From Hyposmocoma kahamanoa (taxonomy: Eukaryota > Arthropoda > Insecta > Lepidoptera > Cosmopterigidae): a DNA stretch of 64,000 bases. Each line of letters starts with the position of its first letter. Position 1 is the first letter of the stretch. Both the position numbers and the translations under genes were made by a program. The notes under the pieces were generated by a model. That model did no database searches. It was not told the DNA's origin and saw only the letters and a program-made list of their open reading frames with translations. The stretch lies in contig NW_020653856.1 in the NCBI RefSeq assembly GCF_003589595.1, positions 350,569-414,568 on the forward strand, written 5' to 3'. Of this stretch, positions 1-10,811 are shown one piece after another.

Positions 1-73
1 ATTACGACCAGCATAAAGGTAAACTGATTTGTTAGAACAAATTTCTTATCTGTGAAAATGTTATGATTGCTTC

Positions 74-101
74 ATAATAACATCGAATTCGATGTTATTA
101 T
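74..101. repeat. 28-bp perfect palindrome
   Basis: Both halves are exact reverse complements centred on an EcoRI-like GAATTC, with the half-site ATAATAACATCGAA. There is no spacer, so it could extrude as a cruciform or be a dimeric protein site. No surrounding element was recognised. Confidence 0.85.
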
Positions 102-2807
102 TACATTCAAATTTCGAACATCTCTGATAAATAAAACAATGTGATTGGACCTCAATTCTAATATAAGTCGAGATGAAGTTTTATTCGAAATGAAATGTCA
201 ATAGCACACAATTTTGACAATTTCACACGTTACTTGATATCGAACGATATGATGGTTGGGGCCGATTCTAGTTTGTTTATGAATTAAAAATATAAAGTAC
301 GGTTCTGTGACATGCGTGAGAAAAGTTTTTATTTGCCGCGATTTCGCCAGTCGTAGAGAGCTTATAATATGTGTGTCGATAAAGCAGTGTATGTAACTGT
401 ACAGAATTAGGCATTAAAACACTCGTGAGATGTTTTAACGCCTTTCACTATGTAACAGTCACTTAAACTACTATAATGGACCTCAAAATTATTCATGTAA
501 TATAAACACAATGTCGTCGCATTTTCTTTCTGAACAAAGCTGCCAGCACTCTGTCTAAATTCCAGTAACATTATCATTTGGTTTTTGGAAAGCCACATAT
601 CGTCGACGCATTCAGGAACTTCCTAACATTCTTCATCTCGTGCAATCAATCAGCGCGTATTCCAGCTACCACCGAAGCTTCACCTACTTGCAAGGATAAG
701 TTATAATACACTTATTTATTATACCCGGCAGTTCGATAAAGCGTCTCGCCTCCTGTATCATTAATCAACAGCAAATCTAGCTTTTTTTACGCGTCCATCA
801 AACCCGGATAGTAGCCATTATTGTGCGGCTTACTGTCAATCAAAAGCAGACTTATTCGAAAAAACCCGGATAAGAATCCGGATAAAGCCGGTTCTAACGA
901 GTTCCCGCGAGCACAAAGGCGGCTCGAATTCTCGATTCGTTGATTATCCGCCCGATTCCGGCAATCGAGTCATTGTCGATTGTAGTATCCGCGTCAAAGG
1001 AGCGCCTTATCACGAGGCGAATGGCCGCCGCCGGTGCCGGCTCGCCTCACACGACGTGACTTATTCCGCCACTCAAATCGGACGTCCAAATGCATTCAAC
1101 GATGAAACGTGTCGGATGGGAAATTTTTCTTGTGTTAAACTAGATTCGCTGTGACTAGTCAATTCCGTTTTCAACACTCGGTTACAGCAACAAAAAATCA
1201 CAAACACCATTACTCAATTAACGAATACAATTCGATTTTTGCTCCAGAGTCATGAGATTAACTCTTTCATCCTCTTTTTTCGGGTAATTTATCGTCACGC
1301 TCTCGCGAGCGGACATGCAATAACGGGATCGATTCACGAATGAAATATCGCGTACAAACAAATAATTTAAAAAATTCGCAACAATTTTTTGAGTCTTTCA
1401 TCTCCACTGGAGCACTTTAACTGGCAAATAAAATTTTTTCGACGGCCCTCCAAGTTTAAAATTGATTTTGGTTCATTTCAAGGAGGCTCGGTTCGTTTAA
1501 CTTCTTTTTAATTAAATGAAGGGCGTCTAATCTGGCTCTCGAACCGGGATCCTCTGGCTTTTTATCCATAAAGTTTTCATCGCAGAGAAAACAGTTGATC
1601 AAGTGGAAGGTCGAAAAAATAATTTGCTTTGACCGTCGGAACCTTAATTTGAGCAACGAGATGTAAGAGAAAGTGAACTCATTCAATTAGAATTTAGCGA
1701 TTCGCAAACGGCTGATCCGACTGTCGGCGGAGGCATTTTACTGTCGGAGAGTTTACGGAACTCACAAAAGTATGTTTTAATTTTGAACATCTGACAAGGA
1801 CAACTGACGGGTAGCGTTCGTCGTCTGCTCATGTCGCAAAGTCACGAGACTTCTGCTCGAGCAAATATTATAATGGGCACATCACGCTAGATTACTCGGG
1901 TATTGCTGTATTGACCGCAGTTCATATCCGAGGTCCATATCTCGACGAAGAGTCCCCTCTTCCCGCGCCCCTCAAGTCTACCACAAAAGGGTTGGCCCTA
2001 TACATTAAAAAGGACCGAAATAATATCCATCCCTCGGAATATTAAATCTCTAAGTACACCCGAGCATTTTTAATATGATTTCTTTTGGGGAATTTTCGAA
2101 CAGCTTTTACGTGATTTGTATTTATAATACCGCTCACATTTTTGGAAAGGATTTTTGCAGTATTTCAATACTTTGCTAATATTTTGCGGCCTAATACTAA
2201 CCGAAAAACAAAGGAACGTACAATTCATTGGCGAAGTAAGCTTGTTTAACACTTATCAGCACGGTTTGTGAAGTCTCCCGCATACACGACTGTGATTTCT
2301 TTTTAATATCAAAAGCGTGCCGAATCACAAACGTTTATTCATACAGCAAGCTGCGTAGTCAATAAAATTGTACTCGTATTTTCCAATACCAAGAGTTATT
2401 ACTGCTGTAGAGTTAGGGCTTACAAAAGACCTTTCGTTTTATTAAGTGCTTACTTGGCGTACTGAAACCGAACACAATTTGCTCTAATAACGAGCTTGTA
2501 TAGAATAATAAGACAAAGAAAAGTAATGCTCTGTAGGGAGTGGCGCATGAGCTTGAATTAGAGAATTTCTTTTGAAGAAAATCGCCGGAATCCGGTGAGT
2601 CGTTGTCAGAATTCGGCCGTTTTGCCGAATGGTCGAAATGAAGGCGCTAAATAAACGAGATTGCTATAAAAAATATTTGGGCTAAAATAAATGGGCGTTG
2701 CGAGGATTCCGTACAAAAACTCCTTGAATGTGTAAACAACGTTAAAGCAAAATTCTCAAAATTTAAAAACTAAACATCGTAATGCATTGAAGGAAATGGT
2801 GATGATC
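102..2807. other. No gene recognised; unique AT-rich DNA
   Basis: ORFs here are at most 76 codons and resemble nothing I know. The one compositional change is a CpG-rich patch at about 890-1,110, listed separately. No repeat family of the window was found here. Confidence 0.6.
890..1110. other. CpG-rich patch in AT-rich DNA
   Basis: A stretch rich in CCGG, CGCC and TCG words, including GGCCGCCGCCGGTGCCGG near 1,022, interrupts strongly AT-rich DNA. It could be a conserved regulatory segment or the edge of an untranslated exon. No splice-bounded ORF or TATA/initiator pair was convincing, so no function is assigned. Confidence 0.3.
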
Positions 2808-2932
2808 CAACTTGTGTAAAATTGTGTCCAGTCCCCAACGGGCTCCGGGCCAGCTTGGTGGACTAGGTCAAAAACCCTTTCCTTAGATGTACCCTGCTGG
2901 GTACGAGTCTCGTACCCAGCAGTGGGACAAAT
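2808..2932 (+). mobile_element. SINE family D copy, 3' part
   Basis: The copy holds the body of family D: a 'CCAGTCCCCAACGGGCT..GGGCCAGC' stretch, then 'GGTGGACTAGG', then the terminal 'ACCCAGCAGTGGGAC'. The tRNA-like head is missing. The usual 'GAGACCCGTGCCCAGCAG' part is replaced by a near-perfect palindrome (2,894-2,922), probably from template switching. Confidence 0.7.
2894..2922. repeat. 14-bp inverted repeat with 1-nt centre inside SINE D
   Basis: CTGCTGGGTACGAG is followed after one T by its exact reverse complement. The right arm belongs to the normal SINE end (CCCAGCAG); the left arm looks like a back-copied version of it. Confidence 0.85.
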
Positions 2933-3560
2933 TAGAGTTTTTATTTTAATAATAATTCTCATTTTATGAAACAAATTGCGTGATTTAACAGAGGAGGCTT
3001 GGCTAGTCTGAGGACCATGACGCTATGTTTGGAGTCTTCCGTCGTGGATGCGAACCCCTAAATATAATCCAGCGATCAGCGGGCAGGTGTTAAGGCTTTG
3101 GCGAAATCACGGATTCCCTAAATTGAGCCATTTACGTGATTCCTGCCTGCCCTTTACGCCGGACCGGCGCTCATTATATCAAAAAAGTTCTTTTCTGCAA
3201 CGTAATGTTCCAATAATTATTCCGAGCCCTCTGTAAGGTCCAAAACTAAACGGGATCTTTTGAGCATATAATATTTAAAGGCAGCTACGATTAATTGGGC
3301 CGTGAAACAAAAGACTACACAAATATTCAGATGTCGCTAACAACAACAGTTCCACGAAGTCGTTAAGGACCGACCTTGCCTATGTCATTATTATTAAATC
3401 AAAAATATTGGAATTGACGCAGTGAATTATGTCTCACAAAAATTATTATTCATCTAATTACCTTTATTTCATTACAGCAGAGGGAGAAGAATCGCTTCTC
3501 GATAGAGATGCCGACGATTGGAATCCCTATGGCAACAGCAAGTCAGCAAATACTTATGAT
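2933..3560. other. No gene recognised
   Basis: Unique sequence. The only ORF is about 62 codons and unrecognised. Confidence 0.5.
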
Positions 3561-3682
3561 TTTTAGTAGCAATACCTCTGTCTAACGGTGAAACCTGCAC
3601 AGGTTTATAATTCTTGGGACACATGAGAACCCTCTCCGTGGAAGAGACCCGTGCCCAGCAGTGGAATGTATGATAATGATGC
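3561..3682 (+). mobile_element. SINE family D copy, 3' part
   Basis: The body 'AGTAGCAATACCTCT..GGTGAAACCTGCAC' leads to 'GAGACCCGTGCCCAGCAGTGGA', the family D terminus, and ends in an ATGATAATGATG tail. There is no tRNA-like head, so it is 5'-truncated. The 'AGTAGCAATACCTCT' start is shared with the fragment at 59.78 kb. Confidence 0.7.
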
Positions 3683-3890
3683 AGTTTTATTTACCAAAGC
3701 TTCGAAATTTAACATTTCACAATTGTTTTACGACGGGATGGTCGCGATATTTCATTGGTTTTATTTTTTTACGTCCATTTGTTTGGACTCAGAAGTTAGC
3801 AAATAGTAAAAACAATAATAGATCGTGTCAAGTCAACAAGCCTGTACCGAACGGCATATGCGATAAAAGCAGCCGTAGGCTGGACACCTG

Positions 3891-3891
3891 C

Positions 3892-3931
<40 letters not shown>
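3891..3931. repeat. (GCG)n trinucleotide microsatellite
   Basis: About thirteen uninterrupted GCG units followed by a GGCGGGG run. On the plus strand it reads as 13 alanines inside a 101-codon ORF, but that ORF begins in a SINE D tail and has no recognisable domain, so the alanine tract is an accident of the repeat. Confidence 0.9.
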
Positions 3932-6604
3932 GCGGGGCTCCCCGAGCGCAGTTGGACATAGCATAATTAAATCTTGCTCTACTGACACACTAACACCACA
4001 GTGAGGGAGAGGAGCGATAAGCGATTCAAGTTCATTGCCGTTTCCAGTTGAACGTCAGAGTAATATCCGATGATATTGGTAAAGTATGGCGAATTGAGTT
4101 CAAATCCTTATTTCATATGTAAGCAAATTACACAAATCCACAATTAGAGGTACATTATACAATGTGTCCCTAATGGTTTTTGTATTGTAGCATCCTAGAG
4201 CCGCACAGTGTCATTTAAGAAACAAAAATTTAAAAATTTAAAAATTATGAAACAGGATATCAAGTTACACATTGACGTATCTTGTTCCGTTGCAATGGAG
4301 GCGATTTTCAAACAAAAATGTGTAGTCTGATGTGCCGTTGTCCGTAAAAAATAATTAAAAAGCTTTTTACCAAAATCGTTAGGAACACTGTGTATCTCCA
4401 GGACACGTGAGATTTCGATCGAGAAGAATGAGTAAAAACTCTTAGAACTACTCTCATAAAATACGCATTTGTACTTATTTATAATTTACAATGTTTATTT
4501 CCACTATCACAGACAAAAACAACATAAACGAGCAAAACGGGTGATTACCTTGGATTTTGTCGGTCGAGTATGCAGAAGCGACTAAATAGATAATCTAAAA
4601 CATAGCCAGAGAGTATCGCAAGGATGTTAATTGTAGACAATATAGTCTGCAATGAAAATAACACTCATGTGAATACGTGATGCCAAACTTGGCCAAACCC
4701 AATCACAGTCTTACACACCCTATACGCACACACCCTTTCGCAATACACAAATTTGCATTCTTGCAAATACACTCATTTGGTAATACCTGTTACATACCAT
4801 AATATCGCTTCTACTGTAGAAAAGAAACTGAACAGGGGACAGATGACCTTGAGAAAATACTAACAAGCTTTGCATTGTACTGTAAACTTTTAGTAAATAA
4901 TTTCTACTGATAGAAGTAAAGACATCTGTGATGGAATTAGTTTTCTCATTCGCCTTTATCCCCACTAAGCTCATTCCTTAAAATCATAAACCACGAGCAG
5001 GTTGGAACCACGAGAAATGTTTTGTATCTCTTGTCGCGTGTTGTCCACGTACGCTATTCTTTTTGTATTTCCGTCCTTTCAGCTTGACGTTACAGGCTTT
5101 CGGCTTTCAAAGCCACCAGCACCGCCAGGCGTGCAATATGACGCAGACCGTTTGATTTTCACCTGGAAAAATTTAATGATGGCGCCGTTTGTGAAACGTT
5201 TTTTATAGTGCAATAATAGTCATTGTTTCGCGGTTTTTATTCATCGTTTTAGTATGTTTTTAAGTTGAATTCACGGTAATGTTTTGATGTACATAAACAT
5301 TGGTATACATATTTGTGTATTTGCTGTTATTAGGGCTCGAGATGGTCATGAATAATATCGTTACAAAAGCAACGAACCGAATAGCAGCAATCCACAACAT
5401 CTCTCTTCTGTTTGTCGCTCGGAAACAGACTGGGCAAATTACATTACAACGGCCAAATTACAACCTGCACTCCGCAAATAAAACAGACATTTCCGTAATA
5501 TGCTACCATCGACACCTCGCCCGAGAGACTCCATCCCCATCTAAGTTGGAATTACAAATAGGCAGGTTCGTTATCTATAGTCCGTCCACGTCCCCCTGCG
5601 CCCCCCTCACTCCCGCCCCTCGCCCGGGGAGCACGAAGGTACACTCAGCGGTTTTCGAATAGCTCAATTTAGTCAAAACCAGTTCTCACTGGTTTATTCA
5701 AGATTTTGCTGAGCATTATTTCTTTATGATCATTCTGACTAATCTATTCTCAACGCGAAGAGCAACTGTGGAAGTTATTCGTGGAAGTGTTGTGTTCTGT
5801 GTGTGGAATGGGTTAGTTGAAAATCAAGCGGTAGTTGGTTACGACGCGTTGTGGAGTCCGTCTTAGTTCTACGTAAAATGTGTTTTCGTTTAAGTTACAA
5901 GAACCAAGGTGCTATTTCTGAAACTCCGTCGTCTAATTTTCATCGATCAGGTTGGAAGTTGGTGTGGTACTAAATTAGTATTTATTTAAGAAACGAAACA
6001 AAGTAATACAATTTACGTATTCGAGTAACAGTATTTACGTTACGACAAAATGTTTACATAATAAATATGTATGATTTAGATCTATATGACTAGATGCAGT
6101 TCGGTTTGCTTTATCACTCATTCGTTCAAGTTTCGAACGCTTCATCTTTATGAATAACTTACAGCTGGCAAATGTCAAATATTAATATTATGACACGTTA
6201 TTTACTTACTTCAGATACAAGTAATGTTTATACAAAACAATTTTTCTCTTTTAGCTATCGGTGATATGTGAAACTGTCCGCTGTAGCCAATGCTTTACGT
6301 CCGACACAGGTAAGCTAGCGCTAAATTGTCAGGCGCAGCTTGCAGCCTGTCAGATTAGCCGTGACGTCTTCAGCAGAACGCCGCCGTCGTACCGTTCTCG
6401 TGTCCTGTAGACAGAACTGAACACTGCCGCGCACCAGATGAAATTTGTTCTAGAGCAATTCAATCCGATTGAAATTCTTATGATTTTTTTTATTTGTTAC
6501 ACATGCAATCTTCGCCTACTTTATTCAGTTTCTGTGAATCTGGTCTAACAGTAATATTTTGTTTTGAATGACTAAATACTTAACAACTAATCAAGTATTC
6601 AGTA
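3932..6604. other. No gene recognised
   Basis: Mostly unique AT-rich DNA. It contains a C-rich quadruplex candidate at 5,592-5,625 (separate entry) and a 120-codon ORF at 5,300-5,662 with no recognisable domain; that ORF is open partly because it runs through the C-rich stretch. Confidence 0.5.
5592..5625 (-). other. Potential G-quadruplex (minus strand) / i-motif
   Basis: Five C-runs of 3 to 6 bases lie within about 34 bases, separated by 1 to 5 bases, so the minus strand fits the G3+N1-7 quadruplex rule. It is immediately followed by GGGG. The sequence shows the pattern; folding is not demonstrated. Confidence 0.6.
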
Positions 6605-6858
6605 GGTGGTAGCCTGATGGTTTGACTTGCCTTCTCTCAAGCAGAGAGACGTGGGTTTGAATTCGTGCTTGCACCTATGACTTTTCCGAAATTATGGAGA
6701 AATTGAAATTGAAATTTACCACAAGCTTTTCGGTGAAGGAACACATCATGAGGAGAGCTGCAAACATCCGCAAAGTATTAATGTGCGTGATGTTTCCAAT
6801 CCGCATTGGGCTCACAAATTTTCCCATTGTGAGGCCTATGACCAGCAGTGAGACTATA
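6605..6858 (+). mobile_element. SINE family D, near-complete
   Basis: It starts with a degenerate tRNA-like head: 'GGTGGTAGCCTGATGG' corresponds to the A box and 'GGGTTTGAATTC' to the B box of a RNA polymerase III promoter. The body contains 'GGTGAAGGAACACATCATGAGGA', 'CCAATCCGCATTGGGC' and 'GAGGCCTATGACCAGCAGTG', the diagnostic terminus. Two overlapping ORFs (79 and 108 codons, opposite strands) run through it and are not genes. With the 18.3 kb copy it defines the full length, about 240-250 bp. Confidence 0.75.
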
Positions 6859-9198
6859 TATAAGCTAACTGTTATATTTACTAATAATTTCATAGGTATT
6901 GGTGACACAATCATGGATATTTACAGTAAAAAAATTGTTATAAACTTTAATTATGTGTACTGTATGTTGACCCAAAATAAAAATATTATTCATAAGGTGG
7001 CAACACTTCATAAATCTTAAAAACTAAAACGGGTAAAAGAAAATAATAGAAGTAAGAAAGTGGCTGATGGAGCGAGGAGTGACAAATGCGGAGGTAATGC
7101 AATGCGAATTAGCGAAGACAGATGAAGCGAATTGTTCAGCCGTCATTACCAACGCCTGCGGCGCCGCCATCGTCGGTGGCAATGTTACTTACTGACGTGG
7201 AAAAAAAATAACTTAAATTCAGCCAGTCAGGTTTGATAAAAAAGGGACATCGATTTATTTACACAACTTTTTTTTATAAAATATATTAACCGCAATAATG
7301 ATAGAAAACGAAACAGAATGACTTGTAACGGCATTTTCAGTTTGACCTTATGAATAGTGTTGTTAATGAAATATGTGCCTTGTAAGGCCAATAATTTTCT
7401 TCTGAGGGATAGTGCAACACTAGCACTATAATTAACAGTAAAAGTAACTTTGCATCGACGTAATTATCTTCACGCGCCATTTGTCGCAACGATTAACAAT
7501 TTGGCCGCGAATCCCTGACACATCGGGAACCCTTTGTTAGGTAGGGGGTGCCACAGATCTACGGGGGTACAAGGGTACGGGGGATGTGCCCGTTCGGTTG
7601 ATGTATGCGATTTGTCATGGATCGGAGGTAGGGACGTCATTGTGAGAAAAATCGTTAAGTTAATGGGGTTGGCAATGAACTTAGGGGGCGAATTGTGTTG
7701 TAAAGCCATAACTTTTATTCAGATGCTTGGAATATTAAGTTACGACGTTTTCATTGTTAATTCTGCATTTATTGAGATCATTTCGTACAGTTATCAACAG
7801 TCGATTCTATTTATTTGTATTTAGAGCAAAATCAAAACTTGAACCAAATTGTTTTAGATCACAACCGGAAATAAACTACAATCTCATCCACAAAGCAAAA
7901 GGCTGAAGTATCACCTAAAACCGGATGGATTTACAACGTCCACTGAAAGCTAGGCGAGACTAAGCCCAAACATAAAGCAGCTCCGTGACTGACGGTGTAA
8001 TCCTGGAGGCCTGCGCCCACCTGTGCCTCAGTGAGGCCCGAGTCCATCACTGTCCACAGGGATCAGACTGAAGGAAGGAAATTAGTAGGGATTATGCCAT
8101 CAAGCGTATGTCTTTAAAGGATGTTGGTGTCGTCACCGCAAACTCACCGCAGGATGGATTTAGTTAGAGCTCTCAGACGTTGGCTAGCGGTTAACGTGTG
8201 ATGTGCAGATAACACGGAAAAGGAAAGACGTATTGTTAAATACCATTATTATACATATTATTTACAAAATATACCTAAAATCATCGAATATAGGTCATGT
8301 AGATTATATATGCCCGGAACTGTTGTATCCTGCTCTGTATTTTTGACATCGAACTAGCAATGACTCGCTATGGTGATGGTGGTGTATTTAGAATTAAAAA
8401 TATCCCTTTCATTTTTTGCGTTTTATTTTTAATTATTCCAGGATTTCAGAGGGAGGTATTATTCACGCTATGTGCAGTACATGAAGTATAGGTAAAACAC
8501 TACGCCAACTCGGATCACTGGTTATTTAAACATTGAAATTGTAACATCATTGTAGAATTCAGGCTAATTTTAGTAAGAACTTATATAGTATCTTTTGACA
8601 TTAGTCACTTTGTTTTGTAAGAAAAGTTAAACTCAACGAATAGTTCCAAGAGACACTCAGAAACTGATGCTTCGAAACAATATTTTGCGGCACTATCTTC
8701 CATTATTTTCTCGAAAGTTCGTTGTCGCTGCGAGCACGTCTGTCGCTTATTTCATTACCTGTACCGCGGTTCATCATTTGCGCTATTTCGCGCTACTTTC
8801 GGATTTATTTAGTTTGTTTAGCGCTGGGTCAAATTCGATTTGTGTGCACAAAGCGAATTCAAACCTACGAACGTTTCAACTGCCGCCTTGCGGCGACGAT
8901 TGTTGTTCCTCGTTACACTTACAAGATTTGATTTTAACTATCTTTCCTACAACGATATCGATGTATTGAAGTCTTTGCATTCCTGCATGTATTTTTGTTC
9001 CTTTATTGAACTATCCTAATCATTCACTTTACTTATTTCACCATTAACCAAATAACCCCTCCTTTTACACAATTCTCAAATTGAGGTTGAGCTAAGATCA
9101 AATGGGTATCGAGATAAACTTAGGTAGATTTTATAAGTCAAGTCAGGTTCCCATCAGGATTCAAGCAGTCACGTTCGTTAAATATCATTGGGCAGTGC
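6859..9198. other. No gene recognised; G-run tract near 7.55 kb
   Basis: Unique sequence. Around 7,540-7,590 several GGGGG and GGG runs occur, and ORFs of 79 (minus) and 96 (plus) codons overlap there. A segment with mixed composition at 7,920-8,170 looks repeat-like but matches none of the families here. ORFs at 8,667-8,969 are unrecognised. Confidence 0.45.
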
Positions 9199-9314
9199 GG
9201 GGTTCGGGGCGCGAGGGGCGGAGTAATCTCAGGTCACAATTGCACCGGTGCTCGTATCTGATTCAATTGAATCATGTGCTCCCCGAGCCTTACCCCCGCC
9301 TCCACCCCGCAGAG
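9199..9314. other. G-rich / C-rich inverted island around two palindromes
   Basis: A G-rich arm (9,199-9,226, three GGGG runs) and a C-rich arm (9,281-9,311) are imperfect inverted complements. Between them are the palindromes GCACCGGTGC (9,242-9,251) and TGATTCAATTGAATCA (9,259-9,274). It stands out sharply from the AT-rich surroundings. It could be a regulatory module or an old element end; no family was recognised. Confidence 0.45.
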
Positions 9315-10149
9315 CCTAGATTGTCGCCTTGGAATGAAAAAATAGTAGACTCGAACGATCGAGAGCGAAGAATGGATTGTCGGCATCTACTAATGTATTC
9401 AGGCGGAATATAGCGCTGTTTGTGTTCAGCTGCATTAATTTCGCTAATAGCTTCTTTAGGGGCCGAAAGAGGGGAGGTCAGAGCGACTTCTCTTGAACTG
9501 AAGGCAGATTGCGCATTAATGAATGATGAGAATTGAGGTCGCCTTAAGAGAGCAGCGTTCCATTCGACTATGACGGATAGAAATGACGAAAAAGCTCTTG
9601 GAAATAACAGAAGTTCAGGACGTCAATTTTAATTAACGAAGCATAAAAACAATGCTTTCGGAGGAGTGATAAATGTTAAATATTATTAAAATACGTATCC
9701 GCGTATTATTTATGGGGTAATATAAAGGCATCTCTCATAACAGAAACGTAATTATAGATGGGCCGGTCGGTTCCACGAAACCTCAAGTAGATCGCCAGGT
9801 ACTTGACTTGATCATTCAGTTGCCGAAATGCAACGTTCTCCTTCCCGATTGAAATACAAAGGCTGTGTAACACGTACTGTAACCTAAGCTTGGCTTGGCT
9901 ACCAGTGAAGAGTTCAGAATTAATCAAATGTAATATTACATTATTTTATCTGTTTATTTTGACGTCATTCATATTATTACTGGTGAGCGTATCTCTAGAG
10001 ACTTGGCACTATTACTGTTATTGCTGTGGTAACCGCCATTATTAAATTGGCAGTGGTGCGCGCGTAACAAATGCTTTCATCTTTAACTTAGTAGTTTTGA
10101 ATATACCATGCATTGAGATTACTCAACAACTATTATTTTGACACTTATT
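9315..10149. other. No gene recognised
   Basis: Unique sequence with only short ORFs (73 codons at most). A 16-bp palindrome AATGTAATATTACATT lies near 9,930. Confidence 0.5.
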
Positions 10150-10232
10150 AATATAGAAAATGAAACTATTTTTCCGGATTTAAATCGCGTATATTTGTTT
10201 TTTCAAACAAACCGACGTTTCGGGCCCTTTAC
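10150..10232 (+). mobile_element. Repeat family G, copy 1 (fragment)
   Basis: It contains 'AAATGAAACTATTTTTCC', 'AAACAAACCGACGTTTCGGG' and 'CCCTTTAC'. Bases 10,158-10,232 are identical to 10,683-10,757. The copy stops abruptly after CCCTTTAC and lacks the 'AGGTCCC' that follows in the other copies. Confidence 0.7.
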
Positions 10233-10408
10233 TTATTAATATTTTACAATTATTATCATTCGAGTCGACAAAATACCTATCACCACGTTTAAATTACTGA
10301 TTGACTTATTAAAATCATGTGTATCAAGCACGCTCAGGCGATATCGTTACAAAACAACATGTACACGCTATGTGTCCTGCCTACTGCCACTTTAACTTAC
10401 TAATCCTT

Positions 10409-10568
10409 CGTTCAGTGGGACGGTCCCATACTAGTTGGAAGGATGACCTGGTAAAGGCGGCGGGTAACCGATGGATGTACGTCACGTCCGATCGGCTGGT
10501 CTAGAAATCTTTGGGGAAGGCCTATGTTCATCTTTGGACGTCTTCCAGCTGATATGATGATGATGATG
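10409..10568 (+). mobile_element. RTE-clade LINE, 3' end of ORF2 (decayed)
   Basis: The translation from 10,409 reads RSVGRSHTSWKDDLVKAAG, then NRWMYVTSDR, an in-frame stop (10,502-10,504), then KSLGKAYVHLW and a final stop at 10,550-10,552. This matches the conserved C-terminus of insect RTE elements (GRP..RW.DDL.., W....QDR, GEAYVQ.W). After the final stop comes a GATATGATGATGATGATG tail, the RTE-type microsatellite end. Only the last 50 or so residues remain, so this is a 5'-truncated dead copy. It lies between the two identical family G repeats. Confidence 0.75.
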
Positions 10569-10682
10569 TACACGCAGTTTAGTCTGTTGTAGTGCATGCG
10601 AGTAAAAGTACATCCATATATTGTCAATGTTTTGGTATGCTTAATGTTTGGCCGAAAATAATGAAACTATACTTAACATTGG

Positions 10683-10811
10683 AAATGAAACTATTTTTCC
10701 GGATTTAAATCGCGTATATTTGTTTTTTCAAACAAACCGACGTTTCGGGCCCTTTACAGGTCCCACCACTTTACAGGTGTAACAATTGCGAAAACCTAAG
10801 AACTATATATA
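10683..10811 (+). mobile_element. Repeat family G, copy 2
   Basis: The same 75-bp block as copy 1 is followed by 'AGGTCCCACCACTTTACAGG' and then 'GCGAAAACCTAAGAACTATA'. That last motif closes the 58.7 kb copy as well, and in the reverse-oriented 28.8 kb copy it sits at the opposite end. It may therefore be a terminal inverted repeat of a non-autonomous DNA transposon. The family is known to me from Lepidoptera, but its class is uncertain. Confidence 0.6.

Noticed and set aside
3661..3966. 101-codon ORF with polyalanine tract
   Set aside because: Starts in a SINE D tail and passes through a GCG microsatellite; no other coding evidence.
5300..5662. 120-codon ORF
   Set aside because: No motif, no codon pattern that persuades, and it ends through a C-rich low-complexity tract.
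7470..7824. Overlapping 79- and 96-codon ORFs on opposite strands
   Set aside because: Open mainly because of a G-run tract; no similarity recognised for either.
8667..8969. 100-codon ORF overlapped by a 69-codon ORF in another plus frame
   Set aside because: No domain or splice context; may be chance.
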